Of a stretch of DNA of 64,000 bases, positions 51,802-64,000 are shown one piece after another. The position numbers and the translations under genes were made by a program. The stretch's first letter is position 1. Each line of letters begins with the position of its first letter. Source of the stretch: Watersipora subatra (lineage: Eukaryota; Bryozoa; Gymnolaemata; Cheilostomatida; Watersiporidae); the NCBI RefSeq assembly GCF_963576615.1, contig NC_088708.1, positions 2,480,001-2,544,000 on the forward strand, in the 5' to 3' direction. Under the pieces are notes generated by a model. The model was not told the DNA's origin and did not search any database. It saw only the letters and a list, made by a program, of their open reading frames with translations.

Positions 51802-54800
51802 TCAAGCTTTCATAAGAGCAGATACTACAGCACGGGCATTAAGGGTCTTCAGGTCCGTGTAGGTTTGACCAGTGCCAACGAACACTATAGGCTGACCCGT
51901 TATATAGGTCATAGATATGGCTGCTCCAACCTGAAGGTGATAAACAAAGGATGCCAGTACAGAGCTTTCGGGTTTAAACAGAGCTCTAGGAATACTCGTA
52001 CAATGACAGTTATAGCAATGGATACAATGAGGTCAGGTAATAAATACGCTGTACAGTTAAACAGGCTCGCTGTACCTCTACACAGTTAGACAGACTCGCT
52101 GTACCTCTACACAGACAGGCTCGCTGTACCTCTACACAGTTAGACAGGCTCGCTGTACCTCTACACAGTTAGACAGGCTCGCTGTAACTCTACACAGTTA
52201 GACAGGCTCGTTGTACCTCTACACACACAGGCTCGCTGTACCTCTACAGATTATAGATTGTTATTTGTACTTTGTGTCAAATAAATACATAATACCGTAT
52301 TCCATGTATCTTAGTAAATAAAAAACAATTAACAAATTATAAGAAAAGCATTCCTAGAAGGAAAAATGTGACAAAATAACGAGTTAAGGGAGCAACACAG
52401 ACAGGCTCAAGTTGAAATAGAGACCCAGGCTACACCTGGCCTCTTCTTATGCATATATGGTAGATAGTCTTAATCTATTCCACTATAGTAACTCGCTCGA
52501 GAGTAAGCTCTTCGGCCTGTCACTCCTGTTATAAAAAAGGCCGCGGACAGCCGCTGAGCTGAGAAAAGATAAGGGCAGAATAGAATGACCAGTGTGGGAT
52601 GACCGGTGCGATAAGGGTGTCACTAGCGGTACAGGAATATTTCTAGAATCCACTGGTCTATTTCTCGAGCAAGTAATGGTGCTAGCGGGTAATAAATAGA
52701 GTAAATAACAAACCCAACCACTATCAGCGAGCTGACCGAAATATCTACCTTATCGTCAATGGTGTCAAATTTGGTAAGAACGATTCCATCAATGAGGTGA
52801 GGGTTCTCCTGCTGCGAGTGGTCAGCAAGAGCCTGGTTAAACTTGACCAGCTGGTCCACCGCCTCATTGCCGACAAGAGCCTCACCAACAAACAGCACCA
52901 AGTCAGGCTGGTTCACCTTGATAAGCTGCGCCATGAGAAAAAAGCATGAGATGTAATTGACAGAGACAAAAAAGTTAGTTATATCAGGACAGTCCTAGAA
53001 CACAGGCTACAATCGATGCACGGCTATGAAGAGAGGTCCATACCTTAGCCAGGGATCTCATCAGTGGTTCGTTATCCTGCATTCTACCAGCGGTGTCCAC
53101 CAGCACAACATCTGTCTTGGTGTCTCGAGCTATGGAAATATAATGAGCTATGAAAATATACATTAGATGCAAGACAATACATTTTGACCTAACAATTGAG
53201 TGCACATATCCTAAATACTACATACACTATGTTTCTTTCCACGATGCTCGTGATTCGCAAACTTGAGCCAATCTGCAAGTTAACCGCGTCATGGAAAAAG
53301 TATAAATTCGCAAGCTAAGCAGTTTTGCAATTTGCAAAACTTTATCGAATCTATCATGCTTGCGAATAATGGAAACACACTTGCAAATGATGCACATTAA
53401 AATACTACGCCAACTATTCAATTTTAAACATTTTCAATACATCCGTCGTCCTTTCTTGATCGAGCTTCCCGCGTTTGCGTCGCTAACACGTGTGTTGCTA
53501 GTTATTAACTTATAGCGTACAATTCCTTACCTTTTTTTCAACAAGGCGGAGTTAATCCACATCATGCGAATGTACATAGAAACACTTAAAATTCGCATGG
53601 TCACGCAACGTGGGCACAACTCCAAATCCGCATGATGCGAGTCATGGAAACATAGTGATAGTAAATGTACCACATGCGCAGCAGCAAGCATACGACACTA
53701 AAAGTCAGGCAATGCAGTCTTATATATCAAAGCAATGAATATTGATTAGTGGGTATAGTATTGTCAATGAGCATTGAACACTTGCTGACTACTATACAGG
53801 GCCCAACCGTACAATATGGTTGCTAACAAGCAAGTAATGGCAGCCGGGTTCCTTTCTAACCGTGAGCAAGCGCTGACATTGCCACAAAGGCAGCATCCTT
53901 ATCATAGCCTTTGTCAAACAATTGCACCATCTTTTTGTCGTTCTGTATTCGGTTCAGTTTCCTTGTGTGTGTTCGCAGCTGTTCCACAGCACCAGCACGG
54001 AAAGTATCGCAGGCAGCGATCAGCACAGTGAGACCATTCTCAATTAGCCAGAAAGCCACCTACAACAGAGTGATGTAAAACGCTACTGTAACGCAACAAT
54101 GATACAAATTAGATAACGACAGGAAGTGTGCAGAATCAACACAACCAACTCTTGTGCACACAAATCATTAAATGTTATTATAAGTTCTAGACTAACTTCC
54201 TACCTTGGAGAGGTTTGTAGATTTGCCTACGCCGTTCACTCCGCAAAACGTTATACAATATGGTTGACCTTTTGACTTAGCATCCATGGCATCTCTGAGA
54301 ATGTCGATTCGGCGCTTGGGTGACAGAATCTGCACGCATGATTCCTGCAGAGTTGATTTGACAGTTGAAGCCACGCCTGCAAATTGAGCATAGTCGAGGA
54401 AAAGATAGGTTAAGGCTGCAGGAATGAGAGTGGGCGGGAAAGAAGAGGTAAATGTAATAACATGTTATAACTTACCACTAAAGGTTCCCAACACTTTGCC
54501 CTCCAATTTAGTGGCAACAGAATCGCACAGCTTCGCCGCTATGTCAGATGCAACATTCTTAGCTGAAACCAATTATGATCTATTATGATCTAAAGCAGCA
54601 GCATGGAAGTTAATGACAGGAACACAATGGATTGGTCAATAAAATAATTAAAGACAAGAACAAACATCTTTCACGTGATCCCTGTCATCGCCCCTGATTC
54701 TGACACGCTTTGACGTGTAATAAAATTCCAACCATGTAAGAAAGTTAATTATTTCGACTGTTGCACTCGCATGATAGTGGGAGATCTTGCTATGTTGACA

Positions 54801-57800
54801 TTATTACAAGCAAAACCATAGTGAGGATGAGAGTTAAAGTCAAAATGCTGATACCTTCTGAAGTAGAGCTACTCAAAGCAAACATAGTTTCTGGCTCTCT
54901 GAGACCAGCACATAAAACCTGCTCCTACATGCCACCATTCATACCATGACAAATATTTCATAGCTGGCTATAATTAGTGCACACATTTAAATGCGGCATG
55001 TTTATTGCGGATCCCTTGCTGAGCTGGATATTTTCATGCAATACCTTTAACTGAAGTCTATTCTATACTTTCCTATCTAGCAGCGAGATAGTCACAGGGA
55101 GGAGCATCTCAACTTACCTATCAGATGGTCCTTCATTTTTTCAAGGGCGGGCGCTACTGACTCCTTAGTCAGAGTTTTGGACATGGAGAGTGACTTAAAT
55201 ATACCGAAGATGCCCCCCGAGCTACTAGCATCGCTAAAATATACAAAGCATATCATCTGCCGAGGGCAAGGTTACGTATTTAAAGACTTGGCTGAATAAT
55301 AACTTTTTAGCAAGGAATGGTGGACACTCGGGGCAGTAGGGAGATACACTTGACAGGTATCAAGTAGGGAGATGCGCTTGACAGGTATCAAGTAGGAAGA
55401 TGTACTTGACAGGTATCAAGTAGGGAGATGCACTTGATAGGTATCAAGTGGGTGATGTACTTGACAGATATCAAGTGAGAGATGCACTTGACAGGCATCA
55501 AGTAGAGAGATGTACTTGACAAGTATCAAGTAGGGAGATGTACTTGACATGTATCAAATAGGAAGATGTACTTGACAGATATCAAGTAGGAAGATGTACT
55601 TGACAGGTATCAAGTAGGGAGATGCGCTTGACAGGTATCAAATAGGAAGATGTACTTGACAGGTATCAAGTAGGGAGATGCACTTGATAGGTATCAAGTG
55701 GGTGATGTACTTGACAGATATCAAGTAGGAAGATGTACTTGACAGGTATCAAGTAAGGAGATGCGCTTGACAGGTATCAAGTATGAAGATGTACTTGACA
55801 GGTATTAAGTAGGAAGATGTACTTGACATGTATCAAGTAGGGAGATGTACTTGACAGGTATCAAGTGAGAGATGCACTTGACAGGCATCAAGTATGGAGA
55901 TGCACTTAACAGGTATCAAGTGAGAGATGCACTTGACAGGCATCAAGTAGAGAGATGTACTTGACAAGTATCAAGTAGGGAGATGTACTTGACATGTATC
56001 AAATAGGAAGATGTACTTGACAGATATCAAGTAGGAAGATGTACTTGACAGGTATCAAGTAAGGAGATGCACTTGACAGGTATCAAGATGAAGATGTACT
56101 TGACAGGTATTAAGTAGGGAGATGTACTTGACATGTATCAAGTAGGGAGATGCACTTGACAGGTATCAAGTGAGAGATGCACTTGACAGGCATCAAGTAT
56201 GGAGATGCACTTAACAGATATCAAGTGAGAGATGCACTTGACAGGCATCAAGTAGAGAGATGTACTTGACAAGTATCAAGTAGGGAGATGTACTTGACAT
56301 GTATCAAATAGGAAGATGTACTTGACAGGTATCAAGTGGGAGATGCTTGACATGTATCAAGTAGGGAGATGCACTTGACAGGTATCAAGTAGTTAGATGC
56401 TTGACAGGTATCAAGTAGGGAGATGCACTTGGCAGGTATCAAGTAGGGAGATGCACTTGACAGGCATCAAGAATGGGAGATGCACTTGACAGGTATCAAG
56501 CATGGAGATGCACTTGACAGGTATCAAGCAAGAAGGACGCCACTCACCTGACAGAAGTATCACTTGAATTTTCTTCTTCTTCCTCCTCTTCTCCATCAGT
56601 GTCAAGGTCCTTGAGAGCGCCGGTCATTTGACCCTTCAATTTCATCTGTAAATATTGCCCATCATATTGATATCATACTCATGTTATAAAGCAGGAGTGA
56701 TTAGTCTCTCACAATCTCGTATTCATTTTAAGGCTGGCATAACAATTTCTTTTGAATGAATGCATATTTTACAAAGTTTAACAGCTCGCTGAAGCTCAAT
56801 ATTTCAATAAAAGAAATCCAGCAGTTGATCTTAGCACGCAAATATCAATGTTTCCACGCTCTATGATTAGCCATTTATACAATCCTTTCTTTAGTATATG
56901 GAACAGAGCAGAGCTGCTAATATTTAATGTACCGAAGAGTGCATTTCCTATTAGTTAGTCTTTCAAGAGATGGATCCTTCGAACAATGCGAATACCACAA
57001 ATCATAACCAGTCTGGATTAAAGACTGCATGTTGTGATTTCCACTGTGGTCATTCGGCTTTGACCAGTTTAGCACTATAAGAAAATGTTTAAAGTTATTT
57101 GAACTTAAATCAAATAATTAAAGAATTATTATTACTACTACACATTTCTACAAGTAAACCTCAAAAACTGAGCGCTTAACATAGTAAATCAGTAAACAAG
57201 TTGAGCAGGTTAACCGTCATATAAAATACATGTATATAAATTATGGCAATTTATAAGGTTGCAAATCTTTTTTTGGGTTGGCACAACAATAAATACTAAT
57301 CCATGAAATTGTGTTACCTATAACCTTCTCCGATTTTATGGAAACTCAGCTGCAACTGTTTCTTTGAAGAAATGACACAGTCGTAAGAAGACTTTTGAAT
57401 AATGGAACAAAGCAAAAGATATCGCTAAGCAGCTCAAGGAGAACATTAGAACTAATATAATCAACTCCTTACAGATGAATTTACACACACTTTTTGTAGA
57501 TTCCATCAGAAATTATCGGCATTTTTCTATCTTTTGCGATTGTTTGATGTCTGAGGTGATCTGATTGTCAGGATGTTTTTAGAATAAAATCAATAAAAGT
57601 AATCGCGATTAAAACGCTCAGAAAGAAACATACGTGCAAAATGTTGTTATCACCAGTTGTTATTGTTGCTATAGTTGATATCAGCTATTGTGTTCAAGGT
57701 GAAGCGTTACTCGTCTCTATTCTGTCGGTCTTTTTGCAATTATAGATGTCATAATCGCACTTTTCGTTCATCTGATCGTTTTAATCGCGATAAATTGACC

Positions 57801-60323
57801 TCAAACATCAAAAACAATTGGAAATGATAGAAAAGTACCAATAAATACTTTCTGATAAATCTACAAATGTTTCGTGTAAGTTCATCTTTAATGAACCAGC
57901 CAAACCACACCCATATGATGGACAAACCACACCCATATGATGAACAAACCACACCCATATGATGGACAAGCCACACCCATATGATGGACAAACAACATCC
58001 ATATGATGAGCAAACCACACCCATATGATGAACAAACCACACCCATATGATGGACAAACCACACCCATATGATGGACAAACCACACCCATATGATGGACA
58101 AACTACACCCATATGATGGACAAGCCACACCCATATGATGAACAAACCACACCCATATGATGGACAAACCACACCCATATGATGGACAAACCACACCCAT
58201 ATGATGGACAAACCACACCCATATGATGAACAAACCACACCCATATGATGGACAAGCCACACCCATATGATGGACAAACAACATCCATATGATGAGCAAA
58301 CCACACCCATATGATGAACAAACCACACCCATATGATGGACAAACCACACCCATATGATGGACAAACCACACCCATATGATGGACAAACTACACCCATAT
58401 GATGGACAAGCCACACCCATATGATGAACAAACCACACCCATATGATGGACAAACCACACCCATATGATGGACAAACCACACCCATATGATGGACAAACC
58501 ACACCCATATGATGAACAAACCACACCCATATGATGGACAAACCACACCCATATGATGGACAAACCACACCCATATGATGAACAAACCACACCCATATGA
58601 TGGACAAGCCACACCCATATGATGGACAAACAACATCCATATGATGAGCAAACCACACCCATATGATGAACAAACCACACCCATATGATGGACAAACCAC
58701 ACCCATATGATGGACAAACCACACCCATATGATGGACAAACTACACCCATATGATGGACAAGCCACACCCATATGATGAACAAACCACACCCATATGATG
58801 GACAAACCACACCCATATGATGGACAAACCACACCCATATGATGGACAAACCACCCCCATATGATGGACAAACCACCCCCATATGATGGACAAACCACAC
58901 CCATATGATGGACAAACCACACCCATATGATGGACAAACCACACTCATACGATGGACAAACTACACCCATATGATGGACATACCACCCCCATATGATGGA
59001 CAAACCACACCCATATGATGGACAAACCACACTCATATGATAAACAAACCACACCCATATGATGGACAAACCACACCCATATGATGGACAAACCACACCC
59101 ATATGATGGACAAACCACACCCATATGATGGACAAACTACACCCATATGATGGACAAGCCACACCCATATGACAAACCACACCCATATCACATCAATATC
59201 TATGGAAATTAGACCTCTACCTTGCTCATATGTCAGTTTCAACAAGAGACGGGCACACACAAGCTGAGTAACTAGAGTCTATCAGTAAATAGAGTATAAC
59301 AAAGTTATTCCATCAGTAACTAGAGTATAATAAAGTTAGTCCACCAGCAACTAGAGTTTAATAAAGTTAGTCCACCAGTAACTAAAGTATAACAATGTTA
59401 GTCCATCAGTAACTAAAGTATAACAATGTTAGTACATCAGTAACTAGAGTATCTATCAGAGTATCCATCCAACAATGATAGTTGATCAGTAACTAGAGTA
59501 TAATAAAGTTAGTCTATCAGTAAATAGAGTATAACAATGTTAGTCCATCAGTAACTAGAGTATAACAATGTTAGTCCATCAGTTACTAGAGTATAACAAT
59601 GTTAGTCCAGCAGTAAATAGAGTATAACAATGTTAGTCCATCAGTAACTAGAGTATAACAAAGTTAGTCTATCAGTAACTAGAGTATAATAAAGTTAGTC
59701 TATCAGTAAATAGAGTATAATAAAGTTAGTCTATCAGTAAATAGAGTATAACAATGTTAGTCCATCAGTAACTAGAGTATAACAATGTTAGTCCATCAGT
59801 TACTAGAGTATAACAATGTTAATCCATCAGTAACTAGAGTATAACAAAGTTAGTCTATCAGTAACTAGAGTATAACAATGTTAGTCCAGCAGTAACTAGA
59901 GTATAACAATGTTAGTCCAGCAGTAACTAGAGTATAACAATGTTAGACCATCAGTAACTAGAGTATAACAAAGTTAGTTAATCAGTAACTAGAGTATAAC
60001 AAAGTTAGTTCATCAGTAACTAGGGTATAACAAAGTTAGTTCATCAGTAACTAGAGTATAACAAAGTTTGTCCATCAGTAACTAGAGTATTCATCCAACA
60101 AAGTTAGTCCATCAGTAGCCAGCAGCCAACAAGATTCTAGAATAACGTAAGTTAATATGAATTATAAACGCAACAGACCTCGCTGACTGCCACGTTCACT
60201 TCATCGCTGTTTGCAGAAGTCTTGAACACATCCAATTCTGCCATATCTTTTTTCCCTCCACCAAGATCCCATTTTCTGCTTTCCTTCACCCTTTTCTTTG
60301 GAGCATCATCTGACTTAACAGCC
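51802..60323 (-). CDS. SRPRA: SRP receptor alpha subunit, C-terminal part (5' end outside window)
   Basis: Nine minus-strand exons: 60323-60179, 56645-56548, 55233-55118, 54562-54476, 54376-54204, 54059-53861, 53129-53044, 52925-52749, 51930-51802; all phases agree, 402 residues to the stop. SRPRA is the GTPase that docks SRP-ribosome complexes at the ER membrane. Seen: charged linker ([17 protein letters not shown]; run of Glu), N-domain ([17 protein letters not shown]), then G-domain motifs GVNGVGKST (P-loop), [24 protein letters not shown] and VFVGTGQTY, ending SALMKA like the family. The first exon begins in phase 2, so the N-terminal SRX domain and roughly 230 residues lie further right, beyond the window or in exons I could not find before 64000. 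Introns hold four minisatellites and a TIR element. Confidence 0.95.
52053..52253. repeat. 29-bp minisatellite, ~7 copies, SRPRA last intron
   Basis: Unit GTTAGACAGGCTCGCTGTAC then CTCTACACA, some units lacking GTTAGA. Lies about 120 bp inside the intron upstream of the last exon. Confidence 0.88.
53225..53657. mobile_element. Short TIR element (MITE) in SRPRA intron
   Basis: 433 bp bounded by CACTATGTTTC and its complement GAAACATAGTG, with repeated TTCGCA/TGCGAA motifs just inside both ends. ATA flanks both sides (a 3-bp duplication would suit PIF/Harbinger, but ATA is not their usual target). No coding capacity. Confidence 0.6.
55330..56530. repeat. 28-bp minisatellite, ~43 copies, SRPRA intron 2
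   Basis: Unit GAGATGCACTTGACAGGTAT then CAAGTAGG, with length variants and multi-unit blocks that recur (for example around 55420 and 55670, and around 55500 and 55930). It ends 18 bp from the exon ending at 56548, whose end plus donor resembles the unit. Confidence 0.94.
56646..57897. other. SRPRA intron, unique part; nothing recognised
   Basis: Low-copy AT-rich intron sequence without an exon or transposon end that I can support. Confidence 0.4.
57898..59190. repeat. 22-bp minisatellite, ~58 copies, SRPRA intron 1 of window
   Basis: Unit CAAACCACACCCATATGATG+GA. Variant blocks (with AACAACATCC) recur at 57991, 58277 and 58629, offsets 286 and 352, both multiples of 22. The reverse complement of the unit has no stop in any frame, so minus-strand frames of up to 306 codons appear (22-residue period). 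They are repeat artefacts. Confidence 0.96.
59268..60115. repeat. 31-bp minisatellite, ~27 copies, same SRPRA intron
   Basis: Unit TCAGTAACTAGAGTATAACA then ATGTTAGTCCA, with AATAAAGTTAGTCTA variants. Ends about 64 bp from the exon at 60179. Confidence 0.94.
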
Positions 60324-61345
60324 CTGAAAAAGTGAATATCGACGTATGTGACATGTCAAAGCAAGATATGCTAGCAACAATAACTAACATAGAAACTGGT
60401 AAAGTATGCTGTCAATGTTCGCACAACGCAACCAAAGCAACCAATTGTCTTGGTGACTGGGAAGGTGGTTAATGCAAATTTCTATGAGAATATATAGATA
60501 TAACTGAAGAGTAGCATGTTCCGCGTACAGCACTTGGAGATCATATACCGTAAAACCTCTATCTGAACGTCACCTTCACTTTAACTGCATTTCTATATGA
60601 TCGCCACTATAAAACAGGGGTTGAAAAATAGAACGAGACCAGTTAATTGAATGCCACCTTTATATGTACGCCATATTGACATTTTTACGAACCCATAATA
60701 GAAAGTGATCAGTAAAAGTGTCCACAAAATAGTAGTAATGATGACTCTGTAACAGAAATAATAATTAATTCCGTCATTATTGCTGTTCGTATCAAAGTTC
60801 ATTTTTTTCTAACTCCAAAACTTATGGTTTTTCTTTAAAACTTTAAAATTTAAAAGCAACGCCACAAAAATAATTAATAACCCTATCAGGCTAACAGTAG
60901 TTCTTGTCTAACGCGTTCTTGATACTTCAACGTATGTGAAAAACGGTTTACAATTACGATGGAATCTGTACTACTATTTTCAGACTATAACTTGTGGTAA
61001 GCGTGTATGCGTCTAAAAGTTTAGCACTATTTTTGCCAAAAGTTTTTCAAATAACAATGCATAAAAGTTTTGCTCTGCTAAAAAAATTGTTTGGACGCTA
61101 ATATCGACTAGTTCAGCAGTGCATAAAAAGAGTTGAGGTCAGAAGACGTTGCGGAAGGTATTGAACAGCCAAAAGAAGATGAAATGATTCCATACAAAAA
61201 AACAGCAACAATCAGAACGCAACCTGCCGAGCAGATGATGTGAATATTTTTGTTTCAAAAACATTAATCTTTGTTTTCTGCATGTATATGTATTATAATT
61301 ATGGTTTGTTTCCACTTGTTCTTCAGTCTACATATATAACTCTCA
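60324..61345. other. Upstream of the last visible SRPRA exon; no exon recognised
   Basis: If SRPRA continues to the right this is intron. No element ends or exons found. Confidence 0.35.
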
Positions 61346-61999
61346 GTGTTTGTGTGTCTGTCTGTGTGTCTGTCTGTCTGTACTTCGGTATGTTTAGTTA
61401 TAGCTATTAAAGTTTGTGTGTCTGTCTGTACTTCGGTATGTTTAGTTATAGCTATTAAAGTTTGTGTGTCTGTCTATACTTCGGTATGTTTAGTTATAGC
61501 TATTAAAGTTTGTGTGTCTGTCTGTACTTCGGTATGTTTAGTTATAGCTATTAAAGTTTGTGTGTCTGTCTGTGTGTCTGTCTGTACTTCGGTATGTTTA
61601 GTTATAGCTATTAAAGTTTGTGTGTCTGTCTATACTTCGGTATGTTTAGTTATAGCTATTAAAGTTTGTGTGTCTGTCTATACTTCGGTATGTTTAGTTA
61701 TAGCTATTAAAGTTTGTGTGTCTGTCTATACTTCGGTATGTTTAGTTATAGCTATTAAAGTTTGTGTGTCTGTCTGTACTTCGGTATGTTTAGTTATAGC
61801 TATTAAAGTTTGTGTGTCTGTCTATACTTCGGTATGTTTAGTTATAGCTATTAAAGTTTGTGTGTCTGTCTGTACTTCGGTATGTTTAGTTATAGCTATT
61901 AAAGTTTGTGTGTCTGTCTATACTTCGGTATGTTTAGTTATAGCTATTAAAGTTTGTGTGTCTGTCTATACTTCGGTATGTTTAGTTATAGCTATTAAA
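61346..61999. repeat. 48-bp minisatellite, ~13 copies, in a SINE tail
   Basis: Unit TGTGTGTCTGTCTATACTTC then GGTATGTTTAGTTATAGCTA and TTAAAGTT. Because 48 is a multiple of 3, a 221-codon plus frame with a 16-residue period is open across it, but no gene context supports coding. It directly adjoins the tRNA-like sequence that follows. Confidence 0.93.
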
Positions 62000-62100
62000 A
62001 TCTTGGAATGAAAAGCTTGCTGCGTGCTGGATTTGAGCTCATGGAGATGACAATCCCATGTTACAAACCATGCATCTAACCACTGAGCTATACAGCCCTT
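62000..62100 (-). mobile_element. tRNA-derived SINE head (minus strand)
   Basis: Minus strand from 62098 reads GGGCTGTATAGCTCAGTGG (A box inside), then TTAGATGC, and a B-box-like GAGCTCAAATCC at 62040-62029. The A/B spacing is right for a tRNA gene, but the T stem and anticodon stem are mispaired. The sequence leads straight into the CAGACAGACA-containing 48-bp array, the position expected for the SINE tail. SINE or tRNA pseudogene rather than a working tRNA. Confidence 0.6.
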
Positions 62101-62904
62101 ACCATTCTATCACTCTGATCATATAACGTATACCATGCACTTTTGATTATTACCTAATATTAATTTTTGCATTTGTTATTTTTTGAAATTGTTTAAAAAC
62201 TAATTTTTTGCTACCATTACCTATTTTTTTAATTTGTAATTTTAAATGTGTCGTTTCAATTTCAAATGTGCCGGTACACTTATATTTCCGGTTTTTCCTA
62301 AGGTTCGATTGCTAAATTGGTAAAGGCTAATAGTTTTCACGCGGACAATTGTCTTATCTCGAGTAAGAATAGCCTCTACATTCTCTTTCCGTTTGGTCAT
62401 ACAAAGTACCAGACAATGACAGTCCGAGATCTCATTTTTACATTTGTACTAGTATCGAGAGGTACCAGTATCCGTGATATTCAAAGTTTTAATGGATAAC
62501 TTCTGCTAGAAAAGTAACCTTTTTATACACACACACACTTCTATGCACAAATTGTTATTATTAATTCAATGTATTCAGGATTTTATTTTGTTCTTTCAGT
62601 TCATATTAATTGTATCATTACCAAATCATCTTTTATTGTAATCGTAGCAAAACAGACTTAATTTAGCTATTACTCGCTAATTATTTCACATCTACATTGA
62701 AACACTTTTATAGCCGTTTTTTAATTTATTTGACCTGCACAAAACACTTTTCTCATGATATGAAGTTTGAAAGTTAGATGTTTGACAAAGTTTAAAAGCC
62801 TTTACTGCTGTTTTATTTATTTTTTCTCCATTTATTTCAACTGCACAAAATACTTTTCTCGTGATATGAAGTTTTAAAGTTAGAATGGTAACTGCTGTTA
62901 TATG
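62101..62904. other. AT-rich sequence; nothing recognised
   Basis: A related 60-70-bp segment appears twice (about 62745-62780 and 62835-62885: CTTTTCTC-TGATATGAAGTT), a small local duplication. No gene found. Confidence 0.35.
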
Positions 62905-62908
62905 TTAA

Positions 62909-63802
62909 AGGTTGACTTGCACCAAAATTCACATTACAATTATTTGGTATTAAAAGATTCACCATGTCTTACTCTGCTGTCAGGTGCAAAATATGTGTAA
63001 ATGTGATTACAAGCTCGTAAAAGCTCAAAAACGAACAGTTGATTGCAGCCATCACGAAACCGCCGTAGATCGGAATCTATTCATTTTTCTAACGTAGTTA
63101 TTACATTTTGTTATTGTTTAGTCACGTGATGTTCTCACGTAAATTGAAAGGCCAATAAAAGGCTCAATATAAAACTTCTTGTAGCATTAGTTTATGACAA
63201 ACACTTCGGGTTTTACCGAAGACCCCGTATCAAATGTAGATGCTCGCTACTTTACAGTTTTGTTTCGGCTTGGTCTAATCGTCAAGTCGTAATCTGATTA
63301 TGCAACCCATACTTCAGGAATAACTTCTACAGAATTTTTCGATTATCACAGGTGACCAACAGGCTCCTCATGTTTATCAGATAATGATATGTATGCCTTC
63401 GAGCTAAGGTTGAAAAATTAAACAAATTTTTATGGTAGGTTATAGGATATCAGTGCTGAATGTGACAGCATTACAATGACGATAAAATAGACGCATAAGG
63501 ACAATAGGCATGGTTTTATTGAATGAGTGAAGTATATTTGTGAAAATATTTCGACGAATGAGGTTGCGTGAAAGTGTAAACAGAAGCCATCTTGTACAAC
63601 TACGTCCCATTTGAGCCGTTTTGGAAAGAAATTCCAATCTACGGCGGTTTTGTGATGGCTGCCATTAACTGTATGTTTTTGAGCTTTTAAGAGCTTGTAA
63701 TCGCATTTCCACATATTTTGCACCTATAACACAGCAGAGTAAGACATGGTGAATCTTTTGATATCAAATAACTGTAATGCAAATTTTGATGCAAATCAAC
63801 AT
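62909..63802. mobile_element. TTAA-flanked long-TIR element (copy 2)
   Basis: 894 bp, bounded by TTAA (62905-62908 and 63803-63806), ends AGGTTGACTTGCA and complement, TIRs of about 120 bp. The interior matches copy 1 (32363-33229) in reverse orientation, including the GTTTTACCGAAGACCCCG segment. Non-autonomous; minus frames inside are not genes. Confidence 0.74.
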
Positions 63803-64000
63803 TTAAATAAAAATAAATTTTCTGTACAAAGACTTTTATTACCCGAGCAACGTCATGCATTCAACTAGTATATGTTTATAGCATGTGATAGATTATTATT
63901 GTACAACTTATAAATTTGCAGGCTTATAGCATATTACTTGCTAGCATCATAGCAGTTATCTAAACAAGGCTTGCAATGGATTGACGCTCATAACTCCTTT

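Noticed and set aside
51624-51815. Frames reading MAYADGN (plus) or HVPISIS (minus) repeatedly
   Set aside because: 21-bp repeat in the SRPRA 3'UTR; periodic by unit length only.
57808-59260. Minus-strand frames up to 306 codons with a 22-residue period
   Set aside because: The 22-bp unit has no stop in any minus frame, so all three frames stay open. The array lies in an SRPRA intron with no start context or splice logic.
61346-62011. 221-codon plus frame with a 16-residue period (VCVSVCTSVCLVIAIK-like)
   Set aside because: Consequence of a 48-bp tandem unit. It adjoins a SINE head and has no promoter or conserved domain.
62020-62098. Functional tRNA gene
   Set aside because: A and B boxes are present but the T and anticodon stems do not pair properly and the sequence runs into a SINE-type tail.

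Overview
The window is AT-rich animal DNA. The genes are broken into short exons with GT..AG introns, one of them encodes an axonemal outer-arm dynein intermediate chain (so the organism makes motile cilia), and tandem repeats and small transposons are very dense. I read it as an invertebrate, plausibly a spiralian, but nothing in the window identifies the species.

Layout. 1-14812 is one continuous 34-bp satellite with higher-order duplications, running off the left edge. 15386-18043 holds the last four exons of an unrecognised minus-strand gene whose introns carry 62-bp and 36-bp arrays. 18343-28900 is gene-poor: 38-bp and 25-bp arrays, a tRNA-derived SINE and a solo LTR (24165-25289). 28911-30690 is a TIR transposon carrying a HIRAN-like reading frame. 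CDC20 (plus, 30892-35331, 8 exons) and TRAPPC5 (minus, 37571-35414, 7 exons) are tail to tail with stop codons 82 bp apart. 38640-45000 is a transposon graveyard: an L7Ae/SNU13-like pseudogene, two TA-flanked TIR elements, a dead LINE reverse transcriptase and a second solo LTR. DNAI2 (plus, 45835-50314, 12 exons) follows. The C-terminal 402 residues of SRPRA (minus, 60323-51802, 9 exons) fill most of the rest, with four minisatellites and a TIR element in the introns. The right end has a 48-bp array growing out of a SINE tail and a TTAA-flanked TIR element related to one in CDC20 intron 2.

The genes are unrelated housekeeping and ciliary functions: mitotic APC/C activation, TRAPP vesicle tethering, ciliary motility and SRP docking at the ER. 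Exon boundaries were placed by eye from splice motifs, reading-phase continuity and recognition of the protein families. All junctions in the four named genes keep phase.

Most unusual: a 39-bp array in TRAPPC5 intron 3 is a roughly 21-fold duplication of the exon 3 end plus its 5' splice site. Also, all three genes with a visible start codon have a good 3' splice site 6-8 nt before the ATG, which fits either 5'UTR introns or spliced-leader trans-splicing.
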